DNA of 64,000 nt from Arthrobacter sp. Lineage in GTDB: Bacteria; Actinomycetota; Actinomycetes; Actinomycetales; Micrococcaceae. The notes under the pieces were generated by a model, which was not told where the DNA came from, made no database searches, and saw nothing but the letters and a program-made list of their open reading frames with translations. How positions within the stretch are numbered: position 1 is the stretch's first letter; each line of letters starts with the position of its first letter. Made by a program: the position numbers and the translations under genes. The stretch spans positions 248,001 to 312,000 of the forward strand of contig JAITLQ010000018.1 of the NCBI GenBank assembly GCA_031277795.1. Reading direction: 5' to 3'. Shown one piece after another: positions 7,824 through 15,000 of this stretch.

Positions 7824-8639
7824 TCAGGCCCGAGCCGCGAAGGCGGCGTTGAGCTCGGCGTAGCCCAGCCCGGGTGCCTCAACGGGGAGCTCACCCCGGA
7901 GCAACGTCGCCGTGGCCCCGGCCGCGCAGGCGTAGGCCGCCTCGGCGACCGCCGAGCCCAGCGAGACCCGCGCGACGCCCAGCCCGGCGAGCTCGGCGAT
8001 CGAGGGACCACCGGGGCTCGCCATCACGTTGACCGGGGCCCGCAGCCCGGCGACGATCCTCCCGACGGCGGAGGCGCTCGCCGCGCCCGGCACGAACACG
8101 CCATCCGCTCCCGCCTCGACGTAGAGCCGCCCGCGGCGCAGGGCCTCGTCCACGAGCTCGTCCTCGCTCGCGCCGCCGGATAGGAACACGTCGGTACGCG
8201 CGTTGATGAACACGCCGAGACCGGCCGCCTCCGCGGCGTCGCGCACGGCCGCCAGGTGGGCGGCCCATTCCTCGGCCGGGCGCGGGCCGTCCTCGAGGTT
8301 GACGCCCACGGCGCCGCGTCGCAGCGCCTCCACCACCGTCGCGGCCGTGTCGGCTGACGTTCGGCCGTAGCCGCCCTCCAGGTCTGCGCTGAAGGGGATC
8401 GGCCCGGCCGCCGTGACCATCCTCCCCACGGCGGCGAGGGCCTGCTCTCGCCCCAGCCCGCCGCCGTCGGGCACCGCGTGGGCCCACGCCACCCCGGCGC
8501 TCGTGCTGGCCAGTGCGGGTGCCCCGGCCGCCGCGACGGCGGCGCTGCCGGCGTCCCAGACGTTGGCCAGGAGCAGCGGATCGCCGGGGACGTTGAGGGA
8601 GCGGAAGCGGGACAGGAGATCGGCGTGTGAGGGTCTCAT
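7824..8639 (-). CDS. Isocitrate lyase/phosphoenolpyruvate mutase family protein
   Basis: A 271-residue TIM-barrel protein of the ICL/PEPM superfamily. Visible hallmarks are LLLANVWDAGSAA near the start, FSADLEGGYG at about residue 85, VGVNLEDG at about 113 and FINARTDVF at about 150; these supply the metal-binding and substrate-phosphate loop residues. The characteristic KKCGH loop of true isocitrate lyase is absent, so it belongs with PEP mutase/oxaloacetate-decarboxylase-like members of unsettled substrate that cleave or form C-C or C-P bonds next to a carboxylate. Start ATG at 8639 chosen because the family begins about 10 residues before the first strand. Confidence 0.88.
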   Translation of the reverse strand: MRPSHADLLSRFRSLNVPGDPLLLANVWDAGSAAVAAAGAPALASTSAGVAWAHAVPDGGGLGREQALAAVGRMVTAAGPIPFSADLEGGYGRTSADTAATVVEALRRGAVGVNLEDGPRPAEEWAAHLAAVRDAAEAAGLGVFINARTDVFLSGGASEDELVDEALRRGRLYVEAGADGVFVPGAASASAVGRIVAGLRAPVNVMASPGGPSIAELAGLGVARVSLGSAVAEAAYACAAGATATLLRGELPVEAPGLGYAELNAAFAARA

Positions 8640-8768
8640 GCCTCGATCCTGCCGAGGCTTTCCCCCGCGCGCTGGCGGGAATCCGCCGCGTACCCCGGCT
8701 TCCCCCGGCCCGGGGCCGTTGATAGCTTGGGCGGCACGAAAGCACGTCATCAAGCGAAGGGGACTCGC

Positions 8769-9038
8769 ATGGGAGAGAACACGACGTCGGACGCGCAGGC
8801 GCTGGCGACCTTGGGGCGGTTCTGGGCGGACAGGGGATTCGACGATCCGACCGGGGAGTTCTGCATCCTGCTCGATGGCCGCGGTCCCGATGAGGCGACG
8901 GCGGAGCGTGAGCAGGTGCTCGCCCTGGTGGAGCGCCTCGGCCTGGAGACCGTGGAGCCGCGCGAACGCGGCGCGGGCGGCGAGGTCTGGATCCGCTACG
9001 ACGATCGGCTCAAGGCCGAGATCGACCGCTGGGCCTGA
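8769..9038 (+). CDS. Small hypothetical protein upstream of SUFU-like gene
   Basis: An 89-residue acidic soluble protein that I do not recognise. It has no signal peptide or membrane segment. Codon use (strong third-position G/C) supports real coding. A GAAGGGGA ribosome site lies about 6 bases before the ATG at 8769. The chain reads as two helices (LATLGRFWADRGF, then EATAEREQVLALVERLGLE) with a short strand-rich tail GEVWIRYDDRL. It ends 70 bases before the SUFU-like gene on the same strand, so the two may be co-transcribed. Confidence 0.7.
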   Translation: MGENTTSDAQALATLGRFWADRGFDDPTGEFCILLDGRGPDEATAEREQVLALVERLGLETVEPRERGAGGEVWIRYDDRLKAEIDRWA

Positions 9039-9108
9039 GGTTCCCCAGTCCGACGCCGCCGACTCGCCTCGCGCGGGCCGGCGCCATCGGGCCCCACGAG
9101 GAGAGAGC

Positions 9109-9924
9109 ATGAACCCGAATCAGCGCTTCCCCGAGCACGTCTTCGACGCGCTGGGCGTGCCCCCGCATCCCTTCCAGGAACGCCTCTCCGGTGAGGTCAT
9201 GGTGGTGGCCAAGCAACCGGAGGACGGCCCACTCACCATCATGACCGCGGGAGCCTCGCGCCTCCCTGTGGACTCGGGGGAGCCGGTTGAGTTGGCCGTC
9301 GAGGTGCTCCCCGGGCACGAGGGTGCGGCCCTCGCCGCCCTGGAGATCGTGGTTGACGACATGCTCCAGCACCGCCGTGTCCCGCCCGTCGGCGCGCCGT
9401 GGCGCAACAGCGAGCCCTTCCTGAAAGGGACGCAGATCTCGGCCCTTCTGGTGACGCCGTCGCGCTGGGGTGCCGCGTTCGACGACGTGCTGGAGGCGGA
9501 CGGCACCCCGGCCGGACACGTCCGCACCCTGCGGTTGCTGACCGATGCCGAGGCGGAGTTCGCCTCCCAGAGCGGCCGGAACGAACTCGTGGCGCAGGCC
9601 GGGGGAGTGGACGCGCTCTTGGATGTGTTGCGCACCAGCACGGTGCAACCGCGCGCCGGCGTGCCCAACGTGCCGGTGTTCCTGAGCAAGCTCCACGAGC
9701 AGCACCCGCCGCGCTGGGTGACGTTCACCGGTGCCGATCTGCGCAGTGTGACGGGCCTCGAATCCGAGGAGTACATGGACGACGCCTCGAACCACGAGGT
9801 CATCTCGGCGCAGACCTTCGTGAACCGCTTCCCCTTCGTCACGGAGTTCGTGAGCGGCGCCCGCACGGGCCAGACCGCCCTGTTCGTGGATCAGAGCGGA
9901 AGGTTTGTTCTGGAGGAGGAGTGA
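9109..9924 (+). CDS. Suppressor-of-fused (SUFU) domain-like protein
   Basis: A 271-residue cytosolic protein. The N-terminal 180 residues resemble bacterial SUFU domains: a pattern of TAGASRLPV, then VELAVEVLPGHEGAALAAL, a helical stretch, SEPFLKGTQISALLVTP and RLLTDAEAEFASQSG. The last 90 residues form a separate part of unknown family (PRWVTFTGADLRSVTGLES). Bacterial SUFU proteins are frequent immunity proteins in polymorphic-toxin loci, but no toxin gene is visible here. GAGGAGAGAG precedes the ATG at 9109. The 89-residue gene lies just upstream and a small convergent gene starts its end 8 bases downstream. The SUFU match is from memory of the pattern and is moderate. Confidence 0.65.
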   Translation: MNPNQRFPEHVFDALGVPPHPFQERLSGEVMVVAKQPEDGPLTIMTAGASRLPVDSGEPVELAVEVLPGHEGAALAALEIVVDDMLQHRRVPPVGAPWRNSEPFLKGTQISALLVTPSRWGAAFDDVLEADGTPAGHVRTLRLLTDAEAEFASQSGRNELVAQAGGVDALLDVLRTSTVQPRAGVPNVPVFLSKLHEQHPPRWVTFTGADLRSVTGLESEEYMDDASNHEVISAQTFVNRFPFVTEFVSGARTGQTALFVDQSGRFVLEEE

Positions 9925-9931
9925 GCCGGGC

Positions 9932-10255
9932 TCAGCCCACCACAATCCAGCGCTCGGCCGGCAGCTGCCCGGCGGCAAGATGCTCCAGCGCCTCGGCCAC
10001 TTCCTCGAGGGTGAGCGCGTAGAGCGCCGGGCCCTCCACCGACTGACCGCTCACGGTGATGAAGACCGTCTGGTCCTGGGTCACCGGTGCGCTCGTGATG
10101 GCGTTGGCGGTGCGCCGGCCGCCGCCCGCGCTCGCGGTGAGGACAAAGAGCTCGGGGCCGCCGCCGACCATGACCTCCCACTCGCCCACGAGGTGGGTGG
10201 CGAGGGTGCGGGTGGAGCCGTCGAGGTCGCGCACATGGCTCAGGAAATCACTCAT
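9932..10255 (-). CDS. Small hypothetical protein, convergent to SUFU-like gene
   Basis: A 107-residue protein I do not recognise, beta-rich (ELFVLTASAG, TVFITVSGQ) with a C-terminal helix (LTLEEVAEALEHLAAG) and the end ERWIVVG. No signal peptide or membrane segment. Its end lies 8 bases from the end of the SUFU-like gene, and its frame has strong third-position G/C, supporting real coding. The ATG at 10255 has a TACCGT hexamer 6 bases upstream and no SD, so it could be leaderless. Confidence 0.65.
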   Translation of the reverse strand: MSDFLSHVRDLDGSTRTLATHLVGEWEVMVGGGPELFVLTASAGGGRRTANAITSAPVTQDQTVFITVSGQSVEGPALYALTLEEVAEALEHLAAGQLPAERWIVVG

Positions 10256-10336
10256 GGTTCAACGGTAGTCGCTGGCCGAGGGCCCGGCACCCGGCGGGGG
10301 CACCCAAGGTGACAGCAGGCTGTCGTTTGGTCCCGG

Positions 10337-10774
10337 CTAGAAGCTGGGCCGGCGGCGGTTGGCCTTGACGTCCGAGCGCTGCTTCTTGGCCTCGAGGCGG
10401 CGCCGCTGGGAGCCGCGGGTGGGCTTGGTGGCGCGACGGGGGAGGGGAGGGACGAGGGCCTCCCTCAGTAGCTCGGCGAGGCGCGCCCTGGCCGCTGCAC
10501 GATTGCGGCGCTGCGAGCGATGCTCCTGCGCCGCCAGCGTGAGGGAACCGTCCGTCAGTCGCGAGCCCAACACCTCGAGCAAGCGGGCGCGCTGGGCGGG
10601 GGTGAAGGCCCCCGACCCGGCCACGTTGAAGCTGAGCTGGACCCGGGAGTCGCTCGTGTTCACGCCCTGGCCGCCGGGGCCGGAGGCGTGGGAGAAGGTC
10701 TCGCTGAGTTCGCTCGCCGGGATGAGCACGCCGCGGGGAGCGCCGGGGCCCGGCGGGATCAGGAGATCTTCCAT
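10337..10774 (-). CDS. arfB: Alternative ribosome-rescue peptidyl-tRNA hydrolase ArfB
   Basis: A 145-residue class-I release-factor-like protein. The catalytic loop GPGGQGVNTSDSRVQL (GGQ at about residues 34-36) hydrolyses peptidyl-tRNA, and the tail RRLEAKKQRSDVKANRRR is the basic extension that inserts in the mRNA channel of stalled ribosomes, which distinguishes ArfB from full release factors. Of two in-frame ATGs I prefer 10774, because GGGGGAGA then sits about 9 bases upstream; the other at 10783 would be too close. It stands alone and is divergent from the ABC-F gene. Confidence 0.93.
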   Translation of the reverse strand: MEDLLIPPGPGAPRGVLIPASELSETFSHASGPGGQGVNTSDSRVQLSFNVAGSGAFTPAQRARLLEVLGSRLTDGSLTLAAQEHRSQRRNRAAARARLAELLREALVPPLPRRATKPTRGSQRRRLEAKKQRSDVKANRRRPSF

Positions 10775-10922
10775 GCGTCCCATTCTCCCCCCCAGCCCGC
10801 GGCACCGGCCGCGGGGCGGGTCCGGGGCGGGTCTCCCGCCGCGGCCTCAAGGGGTGGCACCGGTGCGGGAGAATGGACGGGCGCGTTCCCGCGCGCATCG
10901 GCCCCACCAAGGAGTTTCACCC

Positions 10923-12578
10923 ATGACCGCCACCCTCGTCGCCTCCGCAGTCTCCGGCGGGTACGGTCACCGCACGCTGTTCGAGGGCGTCGACCTGACG
11001 GTGGCCCCGGGCGACGTCGTGGGGCTCGTGGGCGCCAACGGCGCCGGCAAGTCCACCTTCCTCAAGCTGCTCGCCGGGGTGGAGACCCCGCAGGCCGGCA
11101 CGGTGTCGCTCGCGCCCTCCGATGCCTTCGTCGGCTTCCTGCCGCAGGAGCATCAGCGCGTGGAGGGCGAGTCGGTGCCCGCCTTCATCGCCCGCCGCAC
11201 GGGCTGCGCCGAGGCTACGCGCATCATGGAGGAGGCGGCCGAGGCGCTCGCCGATCCGGCGCAGGAGAAGACCGCGGCGGATGCCTACTCGATCGCCTTC
11301 GACCGCTGGATGGCCAGCGGCGCGGCGGACCTCGAGGACCGCCTACCCGCCGTGCTCGCCGAGCTCAACCTCAACCTGGGGGAGGACCTGGACTCCGTCA
11401 TGATGACGGGCCTCTCCGGCGGCCAGGCCGCGCGCGTTGGCCTCGCGGCGCTGCTGCTCTCGCGCTTCGACATCGTGCTGCTCGACGAGCCGACCAACGA
11501 CCTCGATCTGGACGGCCTCGAGCGCCTCGAGTCCTTTGTCCAGGGGCTGCGCGGCGGGGTGGTGCTGGTGAGCCACGACCGCGAGTTCCTGGCCCGCTGC
11601 ATCACGAGCGTGCTGGAGCTTGACCTGGCCCAGAACTCCCACCGCCTCTACGGCGGCGGCTACGCGTCGTATCTGGAGGAGCGGGCCACGCTGCGCCGGC
11701 ACGCCCGCGAGGCCTACGAGGAGTACGCGGATAAGAAGGCCGACCTCGTCTCCCGCGCCCGCACCCAGCGCGAGTGGACCAGCCAGGGCGTGCGCAACGC
11801 CATGAAGAAGTCCCCGGACAACGACAAGCTCCAGCGCAAGGCCTCGGCCGAGTCCAGCGAGAAGCAGGCCCAGAAGGTGCGCCAGATGGAGAGCCGCATC
11901 GCGCGCCTGGAGGAGGTCAAGGAGCCCCGCAAGGAATGGAAGCTCGAGTTCTCGATCCAGCCGGCCCCGCGTTCCTCCACCGTGGTCTCCACGCTCAACG
12001 ACGCGAGCTTTGTCCAGGGCGACTTCACCCTGGGCCCCGTCTCTGTGCAGGTCAACGCCGGGGAGCGCGTCATGATCACGGGCCCGAATGGGGCGGGCAA
12101 GTCCACCTTGCTGCGCGGCCTGTTGGGGCGCCAGGCGCCCACCACGGGCGCGGCGAGCCTGGGGACCAGCGTGGAGATCGGCGAGATCGACCAGGCGCGT
12201 TCGCTCTTGGACGAGGCCACGCCGCTGGCCCAGGCGTTCGAGGACGTGGTCCCCGAGATGGCCTCCGGCGAGGTGCGCACGCTGCTGGCCAAGTTCAAGC
12301 TCAAGGCCGATCACGTGGACCGCCCGGTCCGCGAGCTCTCCCCTGGGGAGCGCACGCGCGCCGAGATGGCGCTGCTGCAGGCCCGCGGCGTCAACCTGCT
12401 CGTGCTGGACGAGCCGACCAACCACCTGGACCTCGAGGCGATCGAGCAGCTGGAGCAGGCCCTCGAGTCTTACGAGGGCGCCCTGCTCCTCGTCACGCAC
12501 GATCGCCGCATGCTCGAGACGGTCCGCACCGATCACCACTGGCACGTCGAGGCCGGCACGGTCCTCGCCCGGCGCTAG
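10923..12578 (+). CDS. ABC-F family ATPase (ribosome-associated, duplicated ATPase domains)
   Basis: A 551-residue protein with two ABC ATPase domains and no membrane segment. Walker A GANGAGKST at about 37-45 and GPNGAGKST at about 386-394; signatures LSGGQAARV and LSPGERTRAE; Walker B VLLDEPTNDLDL and VLDEPTNHLDL. The linker (about 250-345) is highly charged and helical (KKADLVSRARTQREW, KQAQKVRQMESRIARLEE), matching the P-site tRNA interaction motif of ABC-F proteins. The family acts on ribosomes, some members protecting them from antibiotics; no resistance claim can be made here. AAGGAG lies 8 bases before the ATG at 10923. The next gene is convergent. Confidence 0.92.
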   Translation: MTATLVASAVSGGYGHRTLFEGVDLTVAPGDVVGLVGANGAGKSTFLKLLAGVETPQAGTVSLAPSDAFVGFLPQEHQRVEGESVPAFIARRTGCAEATRIMEEAAEALADPAQEKTAADAYSIAFDRWMASGAADLEDRLPAVLAELNLNLGEDLDSVMMTGLSGGQAARVGLAALLLSRFDIVLLDEPTNDLDLDGLERLESFVQGLRGGVVLVSHDREFLARCITSVLELDLAQNSHRLYGGGYASYLEERATLRRHAREAYEEYADKKADLVSRARTQREWTSQGVRNAMKKSPDNDKLQRKASAESSEKQAQKVRQMESRIARLEEVKEPRKEWKLEFSIQPAPRSSTVVSTLNDASFVQGDFTLGPVSVQVNAGERVMITGPNGAGKSTLLRGLLGRQAPTTGAASLGTSVEIGEIDQARSLLDEATPLAQAFEDVVPEMASGEVRTLLAKFKLKADHVDRPVRELSPGERTRAEMALLQARGVNLLVLDEPTNHLDLEAIEQLEQALESYEGALLLVTHDRRMLETVRTDHHWHVEAGTVLARR

Positions 12579-12636
12579 CGGGCGCGGGGGCGACGCCCGC
12601 CGCCCGCTCACCGGCCGCTGGCGGCGGGACGCGAGT

Positions 12637-12650
12637 GCCCGACGTCGGGC
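12637..12650. terminator. Small palindrome at convergent gene ends
   Basis: GCCCGACGTCGGGC, a perfect 14-base palindrome between the ABC-F gene and the convergent DUF6953-like gene. It shares the CCCGACGTCG edge of the 38-base palindrome at 3568. It may be part of a terminator, but the stem is short. Confidence 0.4.
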
Positions 12651-12657
12651 GCTTGGC

Positions 12658-13095
12658 TCAGGCGCTCGCCTTGCCCTCTTTGGCCTCGGCCGGCGCGGCC
12701 GCGGCCCTCGACGCCTCGTGCGCTCGCTTCTTGGCGGCCTTGCGCTCGTCCGCCTCCTTGAAGGCGGCGAGCTGCTCGGGGGTCGGGAGCCACCAGGACT
12801 TGGACCGCGTGTTCCAGCGGATCTCGGCCGGCTTGCTTTCGCCGAAGACCGCGAGCACGTCGGGGCGGATCGAGGCGTGACCGTTGCGATCGGCCACGAT
12901 GAAGTCCTCGCCGAAGTCCTCCTCGATCTCGCGCACGGCGGTCTTGGCGTAGAAGGCGTGCGGGGTGACGCGTTGGATGCGTTCAACGAGCCACGCAGCG
13001 ACCTCCTCGGCGCTCGCCGCCTCCCGCGGTGCCGCAGCCTGCTCGGCCGCCTCGACGGTTGGGGTGGTCTCTGCGGTGTTCTCGCGCTCGCTCAT
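12658..13095 (-). CDS. DUF6953-like conserved actinobacterial protein
   Basis: A 145-residue soluble protein. After an Ala/Glu-rich N-terminal 35 residues comes a compact domain (EVAAWLVERIQRVTPHAFYAK, given here as AAWLVERIQRVTPH; then IEEDFGEDFIVADRNGHASI and IRWNTRSKSWW), which recalls the DUF6953 family, a winged-helix-like domain of unknown role. The last 35 residues are a Lys/Ala/Glu helix (FKEADERKAAKKRAHEASR). The ATG at 13095 has TAGGCT 6 bases upstream and no SD, so it is probably leaderless. Divergent from the YdeI-like gene, which has the same arrangement. Confidence 0.65.
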   Translation of the reverse strand: MSERENTAETTPTVEAAEQAAAPREAASAEEVAAWLVERIQRVTPHAFYAKTAVREIEEDFGEDFIVADRNGHASIRPDVLAVFGESKPAEIRWNTRSKSWWLPTPEQLAAFKEADERKAAKKRAHEASRAAAAPAEAKEGKASA

Positions 13096-13169
13096 GCCGA
13101 AAGCCTAGCCGCGCGGGCTCGGCTGCCAGGCGGGGTGACACCGAAACCAGCGCCACCTAGGGTCGCAGC

Positions 13170-13619
13170 ATGAACAGCGTGCGCCTCACCCAGAGACTCG
13201 AGCCCCACGGCCCGGCCACCGCCTTCGTCCTCAGCGACGAGCAAGTGGCGCGGCTGAGTACCAAGAAGGCCTTCCCCGTGCTCGTCGAGGTCGGCGGCCG
13301 CACCGCGCGGCTGCGCCTGGCCCGCATGGGCGGGCTCAACATGATCGGGCTGAGCAAGGCCGTCCGCACCGAGCTGGGCGTTGACATCGGGGACACGGTC
13401 GAAGCGCTCGTCAGCCCGGACGAGGCAGAGCGCACCGTGGAGGTCCCCGAGGTGCTCGCCACGGCGCTCGCCGCGGATTTGTCCGCCGCGGCGGCCTTCG
13501 AGGCGCTCTCGTTCACTGCCCGCAAGGAGATGGCCCGCTCCATCGCCGAGGCGAAGCAGGAGGCGACCCGCGAGCGTCGGCTGGCCAAGGCCCTTGAGGC
13601 GCTGGGCGGCAAGGGATGA
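13170..13619 (+). CDS. DUF1905 plus YdeI/OmpD-associated domain protein
   Basis: A 149-residue soluble protein with a DUF1905-type beta-barrel at about 5-80 (GPATAFVLSDEQVARLS, VLVEVGGRTARLRLARMGG, LNMIGLSKAVRTELG) followed by the YdeI/OmpD-associated helical tail (ALAADLSAAAAFEALSFTARKEMARSI, seen as LSFTARKEMARSIAEAK). The function is unknown; the domain pair is widespread and cytosolic. TAGGGT lies 6 bases before the ATG and no SD is present, implying a leaderless transcript. The stop overlaps the ATG of the SnoaL-like gene (ATGA), so the two are translationally coupled. Confidence 0.85.
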   Translation: MNSVRLTQRLEPHGPATAFVLSDEQVARLSTKKAFPVLVEVGGRTARLRLARMGGLNMIGLSKAVRTELGVDIGDTVEALVSPDEAERTVEVPEVLATALAADLSAAAAFEALSFTARKEMARSIAEAKQEATRERRLAKALEALGGKG

Positions 13620-14031
13620 GCCCGCTCGAGGTGGTGCGCGCCTTCTGGGAGCGCATGCAGGAGCGCGATTGGGACGGCGTGCGCGCCATGCTTGCCCCTG
13701 ACGCCGTGGCCGTCTGGGCCGAGACGAACGAGCGCTTTGCCGGGCGTGATGCCATCGTCCGTGTCAACGCCGAGTATCCGGAGGGATGGGAAATTCGCGT
13801 GCTGCGGCTCGTGGAGCAGGGAAACACCGTGGTGGCCGAGGTCGAGGTGCCTCAGGAGGGCGTTGGCGTCTTTCGCGTCGCGGCCTTCATGGAGGTGGAG
13901 GACGGCCGCATCGCGCGGTCGATGGAGTACTGGGTGCAGGTCGGCGGGGCGGAGCCCCCGGCCGGCGCGCCGATCTCGCCACTCGCGTGCCGTCCGGCGG
14001 CCTCGAAGCGGCACTGTATCGGCGGCCCTGA
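13616..14031 (+). CDS. SnoaL/NTF2-fold protein, probably with a single-base frameshift
   Basis: The first 115 residues form a SnoaL-like (NTF2 fold) domain: VVRAFWERMQERDWDGVRAM, LAPDAVAVWAETNERF, AEVEVPQEGVGVF and the closing MEYWVQVGGAEPP. As written, the frame continues to 14290 through low-complexity residues, overlapping the next gene by 257 bases. If one T is restored between 13963 and 13964, the sequence continues as EPPAWRADLATRVPSGG and ends at TGA 14029-14031, 2 bases before the next start; homologs often have a W-R pair after EPP. I therefore place the end at 14031. The cause may be a sequencing error or a real mutation. Coupled to the YdeI-like gene by ATGA overlap. Confidence 0.7.
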
Positions 14032-14033
14032 GC

Positions 14034-14897
14034 GTGCTTCCCACCCTGGCCGTCTACCCGGCCTCGCAGCTGGATCCGCGGGTGGCCGACGAGCACTTCG
14101 CGCACGAGACGGCAGCCCTCACCCGCCCAGCGCCGCGCTACGACGCCGACGAGGAACGCTTGCTGCCGGCCGCCCGGGACCTGAGCGGCGAGGTGCTGCT
14201 CTACCGCGGCTGGATCCTCACCCCGGACGCCTACGCGCGCCTCGAGGCCGCGGCGGTGGCCCGCGGGGCCCGGCTGCTCGTGAGTGCTGAGGGGTACGCG
14301 GCAAGCCAGTTCGGGACCGGATGGTTCGAGGCGGCGGCCGGGCTGACGCCGGCCACCGAGGTGTTGAAGTACGGCGCAACGCACGACGACGCCTTGGCCG
14401 CCTTTGATCGCTTGGCCACCGCGGCGAGGGAGCGGGAGGGCGAGCCCGCGGCCGTGCTTAAGGGCGTGAGCAAGTCGCTCAAGCACGCGTGGGACGACGC
14501 GATGTTCATCCCGCGCCGCGAGCGTCTTGCCGCTGTGCTTGACGCCTTCCGTGACGAGGTCGGCGAGCGGGAGGAACCCCTGCTCCTCCTGCGCGAGTTT
14601 GAGCAGTGGCAGCCCGGCGAGTTGCGCGTCTTCTGGGCGGGCGAGCGGCCCGTGAGCATCGCGCCGCATCCGCAGACGCCGGATGCCCCGGACCCCGCCG
14701 GCCTCGACGCGATGTTGGAGCGGCTCGCTCCCGTGGTGGCGGGCCTGGGCGCGGGGCTCGTGAGCACGGATCTGACGCGGTCGGCGGTGGGGGAGTGGCG
14801 GCTCGTGGAGATCGGCAACGGGCAGGTGTCCGAGCCCTCGGTGCCCTTCGCCAGCATCGCGCACGCCGCCGGCTGGGGCGAGCTGTACTCCGCTTAG
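14034..14897 (+). CDS. ATP-grasp domain protein (DUF4343-like)
   Basis: A 287-residue protein beginning at GTG 14034 with LPTLAVYPASQLDPRVADE. Residues about 130-285 show an ATP-grasp core: AVLKGVSKSLKHAW (nucleotide-binding lysine and loop), LLLLREFEQW with GELRVFWAGERPVSI (central strands), and WRLVEIGNGQVSEPS (metal-binding end, with E and N). The family ligates or phosphorylates carboxylates, but the substrate is not known. Translation follows the SnoaL-like gene directly if the frameshift proposed there is accepted. A G+C-rich hairpin is found downstream, before the convergent old-yellow-enzyme gene. Confidence 0.8.
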   Translation: MLPTLAVYPASQLDPRVADEHFAHETAALTRPAPRYDADEERLLPAARDLSGEVLLYRGWILTPDAYARLEAAAVARGARLLVSAEGYAASQFGTGWFEAAAGLTPATEVLKYGATHDDALAAFDRLATAAREREGEPAAVLKGVSKSLKHAWDDAMFIPRRERLAAVLDAFRDEVGEREEPLLLLREFEQWQPGELRVFWAGERPVSIAPHPQTPDAPDPAGLDAMLERLAPVVAGLGAGLVSTDLTRSAVGEWRLVEIGNGQVSEPSVPFASIAHAAGWGELYSA

Positions 14898-14941
14898 GCA
14901 ACCACGCGCCGGCCGGGACCCACCCTCACAGCGGTCCCGAC

Positions 14942-14956
14942 CGGCGTCGTGCCGTG
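14942..14956 (-). repeat. 15-base core of dispersed gene-end repeat (minus orientation)
   Basis: Minus strand reads CACGGCACGACGCCG, identical to the core at 42366-42380 and one to two bases different from those at 20779, 38316 and 40837. Here it is not inside the local hairpin (14965-14996) but beside it. Confidence 0.7.
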
Positions 14957-14964
14957 TCCTTCGT

Positions 14965-14996
14965 GTGGCGGCGCGCCGCTCCCGGCGCGCCGCCAC
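14965..14996. terminator. Hairpin between convergent genes
   Basis: Perfect 13-base arms GTGGCGGCGCGCC (14965-14977) and complement (14984-14996), loop GCTCCC. It lies between the ATP-grasp gene and the convergent oxidoreductase gene, whose stop is 5 bases away. Confidence 0.7.
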
Positions 14997-15000
14997 GGGC

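Noticed and set aside
10923-12578. Antibiotic-resistance ABC-F protein
   Set aside because: ABC-F proteins have varied ribosomal roles and no resistance-specific sequence can be recognised by eye, so only the family is named.
13964-14290. SnoaL gene end at 14290 taken at face value
   Set aside because: The extra 110 residues are low complexity and overlap the ATP-grasp gene by 257 bases; a one-base frameshift gives a much more plausible end at 14031.
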